Source of the DNA: Streptomyces tendae
Lineage (GTDB): Bacteria; Actinomycetota; Actinomycetes; Streptomycetales; Streptomycetaceae
DNA: 64,000 nt
Direction: 5' to 3'
Assembly: GCF_014650435.1 (NCBI RefSeq)
Contig: NZ_BMUY01000004.1
Location: 496,001-560,000, forward strand
Numbering within the stretch: position 1 is the first letter of the stretch; every line of letters starts with the position of its first letter. The notes below the pieces were generated by a model that was not told where the DNA came from, did no database searches, and saw only the letters and a list, made by a program, of their open reading frames with translations. Below are positions 7,460-15,672 of this stretch, piece after piece. The position numbers and the translations under genes were made by a program.

Positions 7460-8263
7460 ATGGACGGCAGCAGGCCGCTCGCCCTGGTCACCGGGGCGTC
7501 CAGTGGGATCGGGTACGAACTCGCCGCGCTGTTCGCGGAGCACGGCCACGACCTCGTGGTCAACGCCGAGGACGAACGGCTGGAGCACGCCGCCCAGCGG
7601 CTGCGGGAGACCGGCGTGGCGGTACGGGCGGTGCGCGCGGATCTGCGGACCGCGGAGGGCGTGGACCAGCTGGTCGCCGCCCTGACCGGGCTCGCGGTGG
7701 ACGTGGCGGCCATCAACGCCGGGGTGGGGCAGGGCGGCGCCTTCGTCGACACCGACCTCGCGGACGACCAGTCCGTCATCGACCTCAACGTGACGTCGAC
7801 CGTGCGGCTCACCAAGCCCCTGCTGCGGGACATGGTGGCGCGCGGGGTCGGGCGGCTCATGTTCACGTCCTCGGTCGCGGCGACGATGCCGGGCTCCTTC
7901 CAGTCGGTCTACAACGCCTCGAAGTCGTTCGTCCAGTCCTTCGCGCAGGCCCTCCAGGAGGAGGTCTCGGACACCGGCGTCACGGTCACCTCCTTCATGC
8001 CGGGGCCGACGGAGACCGACTTCTTCCGGCGGGCCGGCATGGCCGACACCAGGGTCGGCACCATGCCGAAGGACGACCCCGCGCAGGTGGCCCGGCAGGC
8101 GTTCGACGCCGTCATGAAGGGCCGCGGCAAGCTCGTCACCGGCTCGGCGAAGACCAAGGCCCAGGGAGTGGCGGACAAGGTGCTGCCGGACCGCGTCAAG
8201 GCCGCCGTACACCGCCGGATGGCGGAGCCGGGCACGGCGCGGGACGCCGCCACCGACCGCTGA
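7460..8263 (+). CDS. Short-chain dehydrogenase/reductase
   Basis: This 267-residue SDR has the nucleotide motif TGASSGIGYELA near residue 11, the NAG-type motif (INAGVGQGG) and the catalytic Ser (MFTSSVAA) with YNASK. The C-terminal ~40 residues, KLVTGSAKTKAQGVADKVLP, resemble the lipid- or keto-reducing SDRs related to DltE. Start ATG 7460 follows GGAGGAA. Cytoplasmic NAD(P)H oxidoreductase; substrate unknown. It follows the ADH/TetR scar, so it may have belonged to the same disrupted locus. Confidence 0.88.
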   Translation: MDGSRPLALVTGASSGIGYELAALFAEHGHDLVVNAEDERLEHAAQRLRETGVAVRAVRADLRTAEGVDQLVAALTGLAVDVAAINAGVGQGGAFVDTDLADDQSVIDLNVTSTVRLTKPLLRDMVARGVGRLMFTSSVAATMPGSFQSVYNASKSFVQSFAQALQEEVSDTGVTVTSFMPGPTETDFFRRAGMADTRVGTMPKDDPAQVARQAFDAVMKGRGKLVTGSAKTKAQGVADKVLPDRVKAAVHRRMAEPGTARDAATDR

Positions 8264-8376
8264 GACGCCCGGTCGGGCCGCTCGCCGACCCCGTCGCCCG
8301 AAGGGCCCCTTGTGGGTGACTCACTCCCGGTGGAACGATGCCCGGGCACCGGCTCACCGCATCGAAGGGACCCGCT

Positions 8377-9030
8377 GTGACCGACGACCGGGAACGCCCG
8401 CGGGCCGCCGCCGCGTTCGACGCGCTGGGCGCCGAGTACGAGAAGGCGTTCGCCGGGTCGAAGACGCACCGCCGCTCACTGGAGTGGCTGCTGGACCGGC
8501 TCGCGCCGCGCAGCCGGGTGCTGGACGTGGGCAGCGGCACCGGTCGGCCCACCGCCGAGACCCTCGCGGACGCCGGGCACGAGGTGCTGGGCGTCGACAT
8601 CTCCCCGGTCATGGTGGAGCTGGCCGCGCGGCAGGTGCCGACCGCCGAGTTCCGGTGCGCCGACATCCGCGACGTGCCGCTGGCGGACGCCTCGTTCGAC
8701 GCCGTCTGCGTGTACTTCTCGCTGCTCCAGCTGGACCGGGCGGAGCAGGCGGACCTCGTACGGCACCTGGTGCGGTTGCTGAAGCCGGGCGGCTACCTGG
8801 TCCTGGCCACCGTGCCGCTGGACGTGCAGGACGTCGACGCCACCTTCATGGGTCAGCCGGTGCGCGTGACCAGCTTCCCCGCACAGGACCTGATCGCCCT
8901 GGCGGAGGAGTCCGGCCTGGAGGTGCTGGCGCAGGAGGCGTCGATGTTCACCCCGGCCCACCCGGACGCCCGGCCCGAGCCGCACCTCTTCCTGCACTGC
9001 CGGCGCACGGGGCAGCCCCGGATGGGGTAA
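8377..9030 (+). CDS. Class I SAM-dependent methyltransferase
   Basis: The protein has 217 residues. Motif I is VLDVGSGTGRPT (~50-61), followed by VDISPVMVELA, the acidic DIRDVPLADASFDAV and LLKPGGYLVLATVP (motif III area). These are the blocks of the Methyltransf_11/25 families. Start GTG 8377 is behind GAAGGGA; ATG 8338 in the same frame lacks a site. It ends 42 bp before gvpO, so the gas-vesicle operon could be partly transcribed from here. Substrate unknown. Confidence 0.88.
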   Translation: MTDDRERPRAAAAFDALGAEYEKAFAGSKTHRRSLEWLLDRLAPRSRVLDVGSGTGRPTAETLADAGHEVLGVDISPVMVELAARQVPTAEFRCADIRDVPLADASFDAVCVYFSLLQLDRAEQADLVRHLVRLLKPGGYLVLATVPLDVQDVDATFMGQPVRVTSFPAQDLIALAEESGLEVLAQEASMFTPAHPDARPEPHLFLHCRRTGQPRMG

Positions 9031-9072
9031 CTGCGCACGCGCGGACCGGGGTCCCGCGGTCACAGTGGGCAC

Positions 9073-9390
9073 ATGACAGAACCTGGCGAGCGACGGCGCC
9101 GCACCACTTCCACGACCACGCGCGAGCGTGACGTGCGCGACGCCCGGGACGCCGCCCGGCGCGCCGCCGACGCCCTGTCGGAGCTGATCCGGCACCACCT
9201 CGAAGGGGTCTCCGCGGTGTGCCGCAGCGAGGACGGCGGCTGGATCGTCAACGTGGACGTGCTGGAGGTGGCACGCATCCCCGACACGACCAGTCTGCTC
9301 GCCACCTACGAGGTCGAGTTGGACCCGGCGGGCGACCTGGTCCAGTACCGCAGGATCGCACGCTACCGGCGTGGTGCCCAGGACCAGTGA
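9073..9390 (+). CDS. gvpO: Gas vesicle protein GvpO
   Basis: This 105-residue protein opens the gas-vesicle cluster. The charged N-terminus (~40 residues) is followed by the GvpO core: ALSELIRHHLEGVSAV, GGWIVNVDVLEVARIPDT and LATYEVELDPAGDLVQYRR. In haloarchaea GvpO is needed for vesicle formation and affects gvpA transcript levels. It starts at ATG 9073, and gvpA follows after 36 bp. The order from here to 14326 matches the Streptomyces gvpOAFGYZJLSK arrangement. Confidence 0.93.
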   Translation: MTEPGERRRRTTSTTTRERDVRDARDAARRAADALSELIRHHLEGVSAVCRSEDGGWIVNVDVLEVARIPDTTSLLATYEVELDPAGDLVQYRRIARYRRGAQDQ

Positions 9391-9426
9391 GCGGACCGTG
9401 CGGCCCGCACCCGGAAGGACCCCCGC

Positions 9427-9942
9427 ATGATCACCTACGACGACGAGGTCGTCTGCGCGCCCCGCGCCGGAACCCTCTACGACGTCCTCGAACTCATCCT
9501 CGACCGCGGCATGGTGATCGACGTCTTCGTGCGCGTCTCCCTGGTCGGTATCGAGATCCTCAAGGTGGACGCACGCATCGTGGTCGCGAGCGTCGACACC
9601 TATCTCCGGTTCGCCGAGGCCTGCAACCGGCTGGACCTGGAGCACGACGTGCGGTCCAAGACCGTGCCCGAGATGTTCGGCAGCCCGGTGGCCAAGACCG
9701 TGGGCAAGGCCGGTGCGCGGCGGACGGCACGCTCCCTCACCGACAAGGTGCGCGACGTCCTCGCGCCCGAGCACGACCGCGAGGAGGAGGCGGAGGAGGA
9801 GTCCGAAGGCCGTCCCCGCGAACGCGCGGAACGCGGCAGGAGCCCGCAGCGGCCCCGCGGCAGGACCGCCGCTCGCCCCCGCGACGACGACGATCGCCCC
9901 CGTTCCCGCCCCCGCCGGCGCACCGACGAGGAGGACCGATGA
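9427..9942 (+). CDS. gvpA: Gas vesicle structural protein GvpA with long charged C-terminal tail
   Basis: Residues ~14-75 are the GvpA shell core: TLYDVLELILDRGMVIDVFV, RVSLVGIEILKVDARIVVAS and VDTYLRFAEACNRL. Shell GvpA proteins are normally ~70-75 residues; this one has 171 because of a ~90-residue extension that turns Glu-rich (HDREEEAEEESEG) and then Arg-rich (RPRSRPRRRTDEEDR). RBS GGAAGG lies before ATG 9427. The stop overlaps the gvpF start (ATGA), implying translational coupling. Whether the tail lies on the vesicle surface is unknown. Confidence 0.92.
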   Translation: MITYDDEVVCAPRAGTLYDVLELILDRGMVIDVFVRVSLVGIEILKVDARIVVASVDTYLRFAEACNRLDLEHDVRSKTVPEMFGSPVAKTVGKAGARRTARSLTDKVRDVLAPEHDREEEAEEESEGRPRERAERGRSPQRPRGRTAARPRDDDDRPRSRPRRRTDEEDR

Positions 9943-10724
9943 CCGCGCCCGCCACCACCGGCACCGCCGTCGACGCCGACGCGGCGGCGCCCGCCCGCAA
10001 GGCCCTGTACGTGTACGGCATCGCCCCCGCCGAGGTCCGCACCCCCCGCTCCCCGGGCGTCGACGGCGCCCCGGTGCGGCTGCTGACCGAGTCGGGACTG
10101 TGCGCCGCGGTCTCCGACGCGCCCCCGCGGTTGCGGCCCCGGCGCCGTGACCTGCTCGCCCACCAGGCCGTCCTGGACGAACTGGCGGCGCAGGGTCCTG
10201 TGCTGCCCATGCGGTTCGCGGTCCTCAGCCCGCGGCCCGACACCCTGCTCGCCCAACTGCGCTCGGACTGCGCCCACTTGACGGAGCAGCTCGACGGCGT
10301 ACGCGGCTGCGTGGAACTCAACGTCAAGGGGACGGTGGTACCCGGCCACTTCGCCGATCTGGTGCGCCGGGACGACAAGTTGCGGAGCCTGGCCCTGCGG
10401 ACCCGGCGCCGGCCGGACTACGAGGCCAACGTCCGGCTCGGGGAGGCGATCGCCCTCGGTGTGCGCCGCGAGGCGCGGCGTGCGGCCCGGGAGGTCGTCG
10501 ACCAGCTGGCACCGCTCGCCGTGCGGACGGTCCGGGGCACGACCGACGACGAGCAGGTGCTCAGCGCGTCGTTCCTGCTGCGCTCGGCCGACGAGACGCG
10601 GTTCCGGGAGGCGGTGGCGGCCCGGGCCCGGGCGTGCGGGGACCGGCTGACCCTCAGTGTGACCGGGCCGCTGCCCTGCTACAGCTTCGTCGACCCGCGC
10701 CCCGCGGCGTCGGCCGGCCGGTGA
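9939..10724 (+). CDS. gvpF: Gas vesicle protein GvpF (GvpF/GvpL family)
   Basis: The protein has 261 residues. It opens with a low-complexity Ala/Thr segment and then the family start KALYVYGIAPAEV. Later blocks GPVLPMRFAVLSP, LDGVRGCVELNVKG and the C-terminal LTLSVTGPLPCYSFVD are typical of GvpF/L. GvpF is a minor vesicle protein that contacts GvpA and helps nucleation. Overlaps gvpA by four bases; gvpG begins four bases after its stop. Confidence 0.93.
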   Translation: MTAPATTGTAVDADAAAPARKALYVYGIAPAEVRTPRSPGVDGAPVRLLTESGLCAAVSDAPPRLRPRRRDLLAHQAVLDELAAQGPVLPMRFAVLSPRPDTLLAQLRSDCAHLTEQLDGVRGCVELNVKGTVVPGHFADLVRRDDKLRSLALRTRRRPDYEANVRLGEAIALGVRREARRAAREVVDQLAPLAVRTVRGTTDDEQVLSASFLLRSADETRFREAVAARARACGDRLTLSVTGPLPCYSFVDPRPAASAGR

Positions 10725-10728
10725 CGGC

Positions 10729-11007
10729 GTGGGCATCGTGAGCGGTCTCCTCCTGCTGCCCCTCGCCCCGGTACGCGGTACGGCCTGGGTCGCCGACCAC
10801 CTGCTTCAGGAGGCCCGGCGCCAGGCCCACGACCCGCGCGCCGTACAGGCGCGGCTGGCCGCACTCAACCGGGCCCTGGACGAGGGCGCCGTCGACGAGG
10901 CGGCCTTCGAACGGGAGGAGGAGCGGCTGCTCACGCTCCTCGAACACCCGGCTCGGCCCACCGGTCCTACCACCACCACGAAACCAGCGCGGAGACGACA
11001 CCTATGA
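10729..11007 (+). CDS. gvpG: Gas vesicle protein GvpG
   Basis: This 92-residue protein has the GvpG pattern: hydrophobic N-terminus GLLLLPLAPVRGTAWVADHL, then a helical charged segment with ALDEGAVDEAAFEREEERLL and a short basic tail. GvpG is an accessory factor in assembly, commonly found in complex with GvpF/L-type proteins. Start GTG 10729; its stop overlaps the next gene by ATGA. Confidence 0.9.
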   Translation: MGIVSGLLLLPLAPVRGTAWVADHLLQEARRQAHDPRAVQARLAALNRALDEGAVDEAAFEREEERLLTLLEHPARPTGPTTTTKPARRRHL

Positions 11008-11588
11008 ACGACAGCAGGACGGCCATGGCGGCCGCCGTGGCGGGCGGCTACCTCCTGGGACGCACGAAGAAGGCCAAGCTCGCCTTCGCGGTCGGCTCCT
11101 ACCTGGTGGGCCGACGCGTCGGCCTCTCCCCCGGCCAGGTACTCGGCCAGGGACTGGGCAGCCTGCAACGGGCGCCCCAGTTCCAGGAGTTGAGCGAACA
11201 GCTCCGGGGCGAGCTGCTGACCGCCTCACGCGCGGCCGTCACCGCCGCGGCGAACCGCCGTCTCACCGGCCTCGCGGACAGCCTCCGCGACCGCACCGAC
11301 GCGCTCACCGGCGAGGGCCGACGGGACGACGGCCGCGACGACCACGGCGACCAGGACGGCTCCTGGGACGAGGAGGCTCCGGACGAGGACGCCTACTTCG
11401 ACGAGGAGGACCGGGAGGAGGACCGGCGGCCCGCACCGGCACCGCCCCGGAAGACGGCCAAGAAGGCAGTGCCGCGCAAGGCCGCGCCACCGGCGAAGAA
11501 GACGGCGAAGAAGGAGGCCTCGAAGGAGGCCGTACCGGCGAAGCGGGCGACGGGCCCGGGCGGCAGGCGGGGAGGTGGACGCGCATGA
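11004..11588 (+). CDS. gvpY: Gas vesicle cluster protein GvpY (actinobacterial)
   Basis: The protein has 194 residues and occupies the gvpY position of Streptomyces clusters. The N-terminal ~100 residues contain MAAAVAGGYLLGRTKKAKLA and VGSYLVGRRVGLSPGQVLGQ, two short amphipathic segments, followed by helices ending at LADSLRDRTDAL. After an acidic stretch (DEDAYFDEEDREEDRR) the C-terminus is Lys-rich with KTAKK-type repeats. No enzymatic motif is visible. The basic tail and the acidic tail of the neighbouring GvpZ could interact; that is inference. Confidence 0.8.
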   Translation: MNDSRTAMAAAVAGGYLLGRTKKAKLAFAVGSYLVGRRVGLSPGQVLGQGLGSLQRAPQFQELSEQLRGELLTASRAAVTAAANRRLTGLADSLRDRTDALTGEGRRDDGRDDHGDQDGSWDEEAPDEDAYFDEEDREEDRRPAPAPPRKTAKKAVPRKAAPPAKKTAKKEASKEAVPAKRATGPGGRRGGGRA

Positions 11589-12535
11589 CCCCGGACCGGC
11601 AGGGCGACGGCGGACCGTCGCCCCTCGGCGACCTCAAGGACGCACTGGGCGGGTACCTCTCCGCCGCCGGGCACGGGCTCGTCGGCAGGGCAGGGGATCG
11701 GATCGGGTCCCTGACCGACCGCCTGACCGAGTCCGCCGACAACGGTGGCTCCGAGGGAGGAGGTGACTCCGGGCGAGGCGGCGGCTCCAAGGACGGCGGT
11801 TCCAAGGGAGGCGGCGGCTCCAAGAGCGGCGGCGGCAGCATCAAGGCGACGCACATCATGGAGACCGTCGACATCGGCGTCCCCCTGCGCACCGTCTACG
11901 ACCAGTGGACGCAGCTGCAGGACTTCAGCGGCTTCACCAAGGGCGTCCAGAGCGTCAGTCCCCACGACGAGGTGACCTCGGACTGGACCGCCAAGATCGC
12001 TTTCTCCAGCCGAAGCTGGAAGGCGACGGTCCAGGAGCAGATCCCCGACCGGCGGATCGCCTGGACCTCCGAGGGCGCCAAGGGCAGTGCCAACGGGGTG
12101 GTGACCTTCCACGAACTGGCGCCCCGGCTGACCCGGGTCGTCGTGGTCGTCGAGTACTACCCGGCGGGCTTCTTCGAGAAGACCGCCAACCTCTGGCGCG
12201 CCCAGGGACGCCGGCTGCGGCTGGACCTGAAGCACTTCGCGCGGCACGTGACCCTGCTGGACGGCGAGGAGGTCGAGGGCTGGCGCGGCGAGATCCGCGA
12301 CGGCGAGGTCGTCAAGAGCCACGAGGACGCGCTGGACGAGGAGGACGCCGAAACCGCCTCCGACGACACCGAGGACGACGAGGACACCGAGGACGACGAC
12401 CGGTACGACGACGAAGACGACGAAGAGGACGAAGAGGAAGGTGAGTACGACGACGAGGAGGAGCCCTATGACGACGAGGAGTACGAAGGCGACGAAGAGG
12501 GCGCACGCGACGAACGTCGCCGCCCGCGTCGCTGA
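11585..12535 (+). CDS. gvpZ: GvpZ-like SRPBCC (polyketide cyclase/START-like) protein
   Basis: This protein has 316 residues. It has three parts: residues ~1-60 helical; ~60-90 a Gly/Ser/Lys linker; ~90-235 an SRPBCC domain (HIMETVDIGVPLRTVYDQW, LQDFSGFTKGVQSV, WKATVQEQIPDRRIAW); and then ~70 residues that are almost wholly Asp/Glu. SRPBCC domains form a hydrophobic cavity, which would suit a chaperone for hydrophobic GvpA/J/S subunits. It overlaps gvpY by four bases. No signal peptide. Confidence 0.83.
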   Translation: MTPDRQGDGGPSPLGDLKDALGGYLSAAGHGLVGRAGDRIGSLTDRLTESADNGGSEGGGDSGRGGGSKDGGSKGGGGSKSGGGSIKATHIMETVDIGVPLRTVYDQWTQLQDFSGFTKGVQSVSPHDEVTSDWTAKIAFSSRSWKATVQEQIPDRRIAWTSEGAKGSANGVVTFHELAPRLTRVVVVVEYYPAGFFEKTANLWRAQGRRLRLDLKHFARHVTLLDGEEVEGWRGEIRDGEVVKSHEDALDEEDAETASDDTEDDEDTEDDDRYDDEDDEEDEEEGEYDDEEEPYDDEEYEGDEEGARDERRRPRR

Positions 12536-12556
12536 CGCCGCCGCCGGGAGCCGGCC

Positions 12557-12901
12557 GTGACCGACCTCGACCACCGGTACGCGGGCCCGGGTACCGAGCC
12601 TTACGGGCCCCCCTCCGGCAGCCTCGCCGACCTACTCGAACGCGTCCTCGACAAGGGCATCGTCATCGCCGGCGACATCAAGATCGACCTCCTCGACATC
12701 GAACTGCTGACGATCCGGCTGCGGCTGTTCATCGCCTCCGTGGACACCGCGCGGAAGGCGGGCATCGACTGGTGGGAGACGGATCCCGCCCTCTCGTCCC
12801 GGGCCGCGCGGGACGCGCTCGCCGAGGAGAACGCGCGGCTGCGGGAGCGCCTCGACGCCCTGGAGCGCGGCGCCGAGGAGACGACGGGAGCCGTGCGATG
12901 A
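12557..12901 (+). CDS. gvpJ: Gas vesicle protein GvpJ (GvpA paralogue)
   Basis: The protein has 114 residues. The GvpA-like core spans ~20-68: SLADLLERVLDKGIVIAGDI and LDIELLTIRLRLFIASVDTA. It then has WWETDPALSS and a coiled C-terminal helix (EENARLRERLDALERG). GvpJ is a minor shell-related component needed for vesicle initiation. Start GTG 12557; stop overlaps the gvpL start. Confidence 0.92.
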   Translation: MTDLDHRYAGPGTEPYGPPSGSLADLLERVLDKGIVIAGDIKIDLLDIELLTIRLRLFIASVDTARKAGIDWWETDPALSSRAARDALAEENARLRERLDALERGAEETTGAVR

Positions 12902-13782
12902 GCGCGTCCGCCGCCGGACCCGCGGCCACCGGCCTCTTGTGCGCCTTCGCCGTCACCCGCACCCCGCCCGACCCGGCCGGCCTGGCGGCGGCGCGGGGGC
13001 ACGAGGAAGGCGGTCCGCTGCGCGTCCTGCGGGCGGACGGCCTGTGCCTGGTCGTGCAGGACGTCCCCGCGGACCTGTTCGGCGAGGAGGCACTGACCGA
13101 GCGCCTCAACCGGCCCGAGGACCTGGAACGCTGTGCCCGCGCCCATCACCGGGGCGTCGAGGCCGCCGCCGGGCGGGGCCCCGTCGTGCCGCTGCCGATG
13201 GCGACGCTGTACCGCGGCGACCTGACCGCGGCTCGGGCGGTGGCCGCCCGGCGGCAGGTGCTGGACACGCTGCTGGACCGTCTGCGGGACCGCACGGAGT
13301 GGGCGGTGAAGGTGCACGTCGCCGAGGCCGAGCCCGAGGCCGCCGCGGCCACCGGCCCCGGTGCCCCCGCCCGATCCGGCGACGGCGGTCGCGGCTACCT
13401 CAGCCGGGTCAGCGCACGGCGGCGCGAACAGCAGGGTGCACGCGGGAGGGCGCTGGCCGAGGCGGAGGCCGTCGACGCGGCGCTGCGGCGCCACGCGGTC
13501 GCCGCGACGCGGCACCGCCCGCAGAGCGAGCGGCTGACCGGCCGCCGCGCCCCGCAACTGCTCAACGTCGCCTACCTGGTGGAGGACGCGCGGCGCGCCG
13601 ACTTCACCGCGGCCCTGGCCCGGTTCACCGCCGGCGGGACGCACCCGGCGGTGCGGGTGGACGCGTCGGGCCCGTGGATCCCGTACTCCTTCGCCCGCTG
13701 GGACGAGGACCGGCAGGCCGACCCGGACCAGGAGGCCGACCCGGATCCACAGGCCCATCCCGACCAGGAGGCCCCGTCGTGA
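12898..13782 (+). CDS. gvpL: Gas vesicle protein GvpL (GvpF/GvpL family)
   Basis: This 294-residue member of the GvpF/L family shows GLLCAFAVTR at the N-terminus, then GRGPVVPLPMATLYRGD and WAVKVHVAEAEPEA, and near the end RVDASGPWIPYSFARWDE. These match GvpL blocks in the same order as GvpF. An insertion of ~40 residues rich in Ala/Gly/Arg sits in the middle, and the C-terminus has short Asp-Pro-Gln repeats. Starts at ATG 12898 inside the gvpJ stop and couples to gvpS. Confidence 0.9.
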   Translation: MSASAAGPAATGLLCAFAVTRTPPDPAGLAAARGHEEGGPLRVLRADGLCLVVQDVPADLFGEEALTERLNRPEDLERCARAHHRGVEAAAGRGPVVPLPMATLYRGDLTAARAVAARRQVLDTLLDRLRDRTEWAVKVHVAEAEPEAAAATGPGAPARSGDGGRGYLSRVSARRREQQGARGRALAEAEAVDAALRRHAVAATRHRPQSERLTGRRAPQLLNVAYLVEDARRADFTAALARFTAGGTHPAVRVDASGPWIPYSFARWDEDRQADPDQEADPDPQAHPDQEAPS

Positions 13783-14027
13783 CCGTCCCCGACGCCCGTA
13801 CGCCGGGCCCGGCCCCCGTGCCCTGGGGCGGCCCGGAGCCGTACGCACCGGTGGGGGTGCCCCTCGTCGACCTGCTGGACCGGGTGCTGGCGACCGGTGT
13901 CGTGGTCAGCGGCGACCTTGTCCTGGCCGTCGCGGACGTGCCGCTGGTGCGGATCTCCCTGCACGCGTTGCTGTCGTCGGTGAACGAGCGGGTGCCCGCT
14001 CCCTGGCCGGACAGCGGGCCGCTGTGA
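13779..14027 (+). CDS. gvpS: Gas vesicle protein GvpS (GvpA paralogue)
   Basis: This 82-residue protein has a Pro-rich N-terminus and a GvpA-type core: PLVDLLDRVLATGVVVSGDL then VLAVADVPLVRISLHALLSS. It is the second minor GvpA paralogue, after gvpJ. The start GTG 13779 overlaps the gvpL stop (GTGA), and its stop overlaps gvpK in the same way. Confidence 0.9.
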   Translation: MTVPDARTPGPAPVPWGGPEPYAPVGVPLVDLLDRVLATGVVVSGDLVLAVADVPLVRISLHALLSSVNERVPAPWPDSGPL

Positions 14028-14326
14028 CCGCGCCCCGGGGCCGTGCCGCCCACGCCCTCGACCTGGACCCCGAGCGGGTCACGAACGACCTGGCCGCGCT
14101 GGTGCTGACCGTGGTGGAGCTGCTGCGTCAGCTCATGGAGCGCCAGGCCGTGCGCCGCTTCGACGAGGGGACGCTGAGCACCGAGCAGGAGGAGCGGCTC
14201 GGCACGGCGCTCATGCTGCTGGACGAGCGCATGGACGACCTGTGCGCCCAGCACGGTCTGAGCCGTTCCGACCTGAACCTCGACCTGGGTCCGCTGGGAC
14301 CGCTGCTGGCGGACCCGGAGCCGTAG
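14024..14326 (+). CDS. gvpK: Gas vesicle protein GvpK
   Basis: This 100-residue protein ends the operon. Typical GvpK blocks are LDLDPERVTNDLAALVLTVV, ELLRQLMERQAVRRFDEG and LGTALMLLDERMDDLC, followed by LNLDLGPLG. GvpK is an essential accessory protein in several vesicle systems, with no known enzymatic role. GTG 14024 overlaps gvpS. All ten genes run on one strand with overlaps or gaps of at most 36 bases, so one operon is likely. Confidence 0.92.
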   Translation: MTAPRGRAAHALDLDPERVTNDLAALVLTVVELLRQLMERQAVRRFDEGTLSTEQEERLGTALMLLDERMDDLCAQHGLSRSDLNLDLGPLGPLLADPEP

Positions 14327-14406
14327 GGCACCGCGGGCGTGGCGCCCGGTCGTGAGGGGAAAGGGCCGGACGGCCGGCACGAGCGATCGTTATGATGGCG
14401 CCGAAT

Positions 14407-14416
14407 CGCTCAAACG
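14407..14416. promoter_or_regulatory. Operator-like site in front of the DeoR/LacI regulator gene
   Basis: CGCTCAAACG lies just downstream of a TATGAT -10-like box (14391-14396) and 24 bp before the regulator start. Its reverse complement CGTTTGAGCG recurs at 15549-15558 before the ABC importer genes, so the same protein probably binds both sites and represses its own gene. Confidence 0.6.
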
Positions 14417-14440
14417 AACATTCTCGGGTGGGGAGCCCTG

Positions 14441-15547
14441 ATGCGGGAGCCGGTCGATCTCAGGCGCCAGCGGATACTGGCGGCGGTCCAGGCGCGCGGT
14501 ACCGCGCGGGTGCGCGACCTCGCCGACGAGTTGCAGGTCTCGGTGGTCACCGTGCGCCGGGACGTCGAGGAGCTGACGCGCGAGGGCAGACTGAGCCGCG
14601 GGCACGGGGTCGTGCGGTCGACACTGCAGGCCCGGGAGACCGTCGCCGACGCGGTCCCGGCGGCCGGGGACCGGGTGGCCGTGGTGGTCCCGGTGCGGCA
14701 CTCGTATCTGACCGAGACCCTGCACGGGGCCCGCACGGTGCTGGAGCGGGCGGGGGTGCGCATGGCCCTGCACCTCGCGCCGCAGGCGTCCGGTGCCGAA
14801 CGCCCGCTGGTGGAGCGGGCGCTGGCGGACGGCGCGGACGGGCTGCTGATCGCCCCGCGGTGGCGGGGCCGGGCGGACGAGGAGGCCGACCACGAGTGGC
14901 TGGCCGGGGTCGGCGTGCCGACGGTACTGATGGAGCGCCGCCCGTGGCGCGGCAGCGCGCTGCACGGCCTGGACTCGGTGTGCTCGGACCACTGGTACGG
15001 CGCGCACCTGGCGGTGGAACACCTGGTGGGGCTGGGTCACCGGCGCATCGTGTTCGCCACCCGGCACGACAGCCCCACCGCACGCTCGCTGCGTGCCGCG
15101 TTCACCGAGATCGCCGGGGCCCATCCCCTGGTGGAGGAGTGGGCGTGGACGCTGGTCGCGCCGGAGGCCGGGGCCGACGGGCCGTACTCCGCGGACGAGC
15201 GGGCCGAACTGCCCGCGCTGACGCGCAAGGTGGGTGCGACCGCGATGGTGCTGCACGGCGACGTGGACGCGCTGATGGTGGTCCAGCGGCTCGCGGAGGA
15301 CGGGGTGCGCGTGCCGGAGGACTGCTCGGTGGTCGCCTACGACGACGTGGTGGCCGGTCTCGCCTCGCCGCCGCTGACGGCCGTGTCGCCGCCGAAGGCC
15401 GAGGTCGGGCACGCGGCGGCGGAGCTGCTGCTCCAGCGGCTGGCCGAGGCGCCCGGCAGCCGGCAGCCGGGGCGGCGCGTCGAGCTGCTGCCGCGGCTGA
15501 TGGTGCGGGGATCGACGGACCGGGTGGCGGAGCCGCTCGGCGAATGA
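14441..15547 (+). CDS. Hybrid transcriptional regulator: DeoR-type HTH with LacI-type sugar-binding domain
   Basis: The protein has 368 residues. Residues 1-60 form a DeoR-type winged helix (RRQRILAAVQARGTARVRDL and VVTVRRDVEELTREGRLSRG). From ~70 it is a periplasmic-binding-like domain of the LacI type (VAVVVPVRHSYLTETLHGAR, HLVGLGHRRIVFAT, SVVAYDDVVAGLASPPLTAV). It should sense a sugar or sugar acid. Start ATG 14441 follows GGGGAG. It precedes the ABC importer and catabolic genes on the same strand and is probably their local repressor. Confidence 0.87.
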   Translation: MREPVDLRRQRILAAVQARGTARVRDLADELQVSVVTVRRDVEELTREGRLSRGHGVVRSTLQARETVADAVPAAGDRVAVVVPVRHSYLTETLHGARTVLERAGVRMALHLAPQASGAERPLVERALADGADGLLIAPRWRGRADEEADHEWLAGVGVPTVLMERRPWRGSALHGLDSVCSDHWYGAHLAVEHLVGLGHRRIVFATRHDSPTARSLRAAFTEIAGAHPLVEEWAWTLVAPEAGADGPYSADERAELPALTRKVGATAMVLHGDVDALMVVQRLAEDGVRVPEDCSVVAYDDVVAGLASPPLTAVSPPKAEVGHAAAELLLQRLAEAPGSRQPGRRVELLPRLMVRGSTDRVAEPLGE

Positions 15548-15598
15548 GCGTTTGAGCGTTTCATTTTCTTCTGATCGATCTATTGACCGTTTGAGACG
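15546..15598 (+). promoter_or_regulatory. Promoter and clustered operator sites of the sugar ABC operon
   Basis: GAGCGTTT occurs twice in tandem at 15546-15561, overlapping the regulator stop, and contains CGTTTGAGCG. A third copy, CCGTTTGAGACGG (15587-15599), overlaps a TTGACC -35-like box (15583-15588); 17 bp further is CAGGAT (15606-15611), a fair -10. Operators spaced ~39 bp apart suggest cooperative repression of the gene at 15673. Confidence 0.6.
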
Positions 15599-15672
15599 GG
15601 GCGTTCAGGATTCCGGTGTCTCGATGAGTCGTGTCCGCACCCACGCGGACCCGCAGGAGCCGCGGAGGCGCC

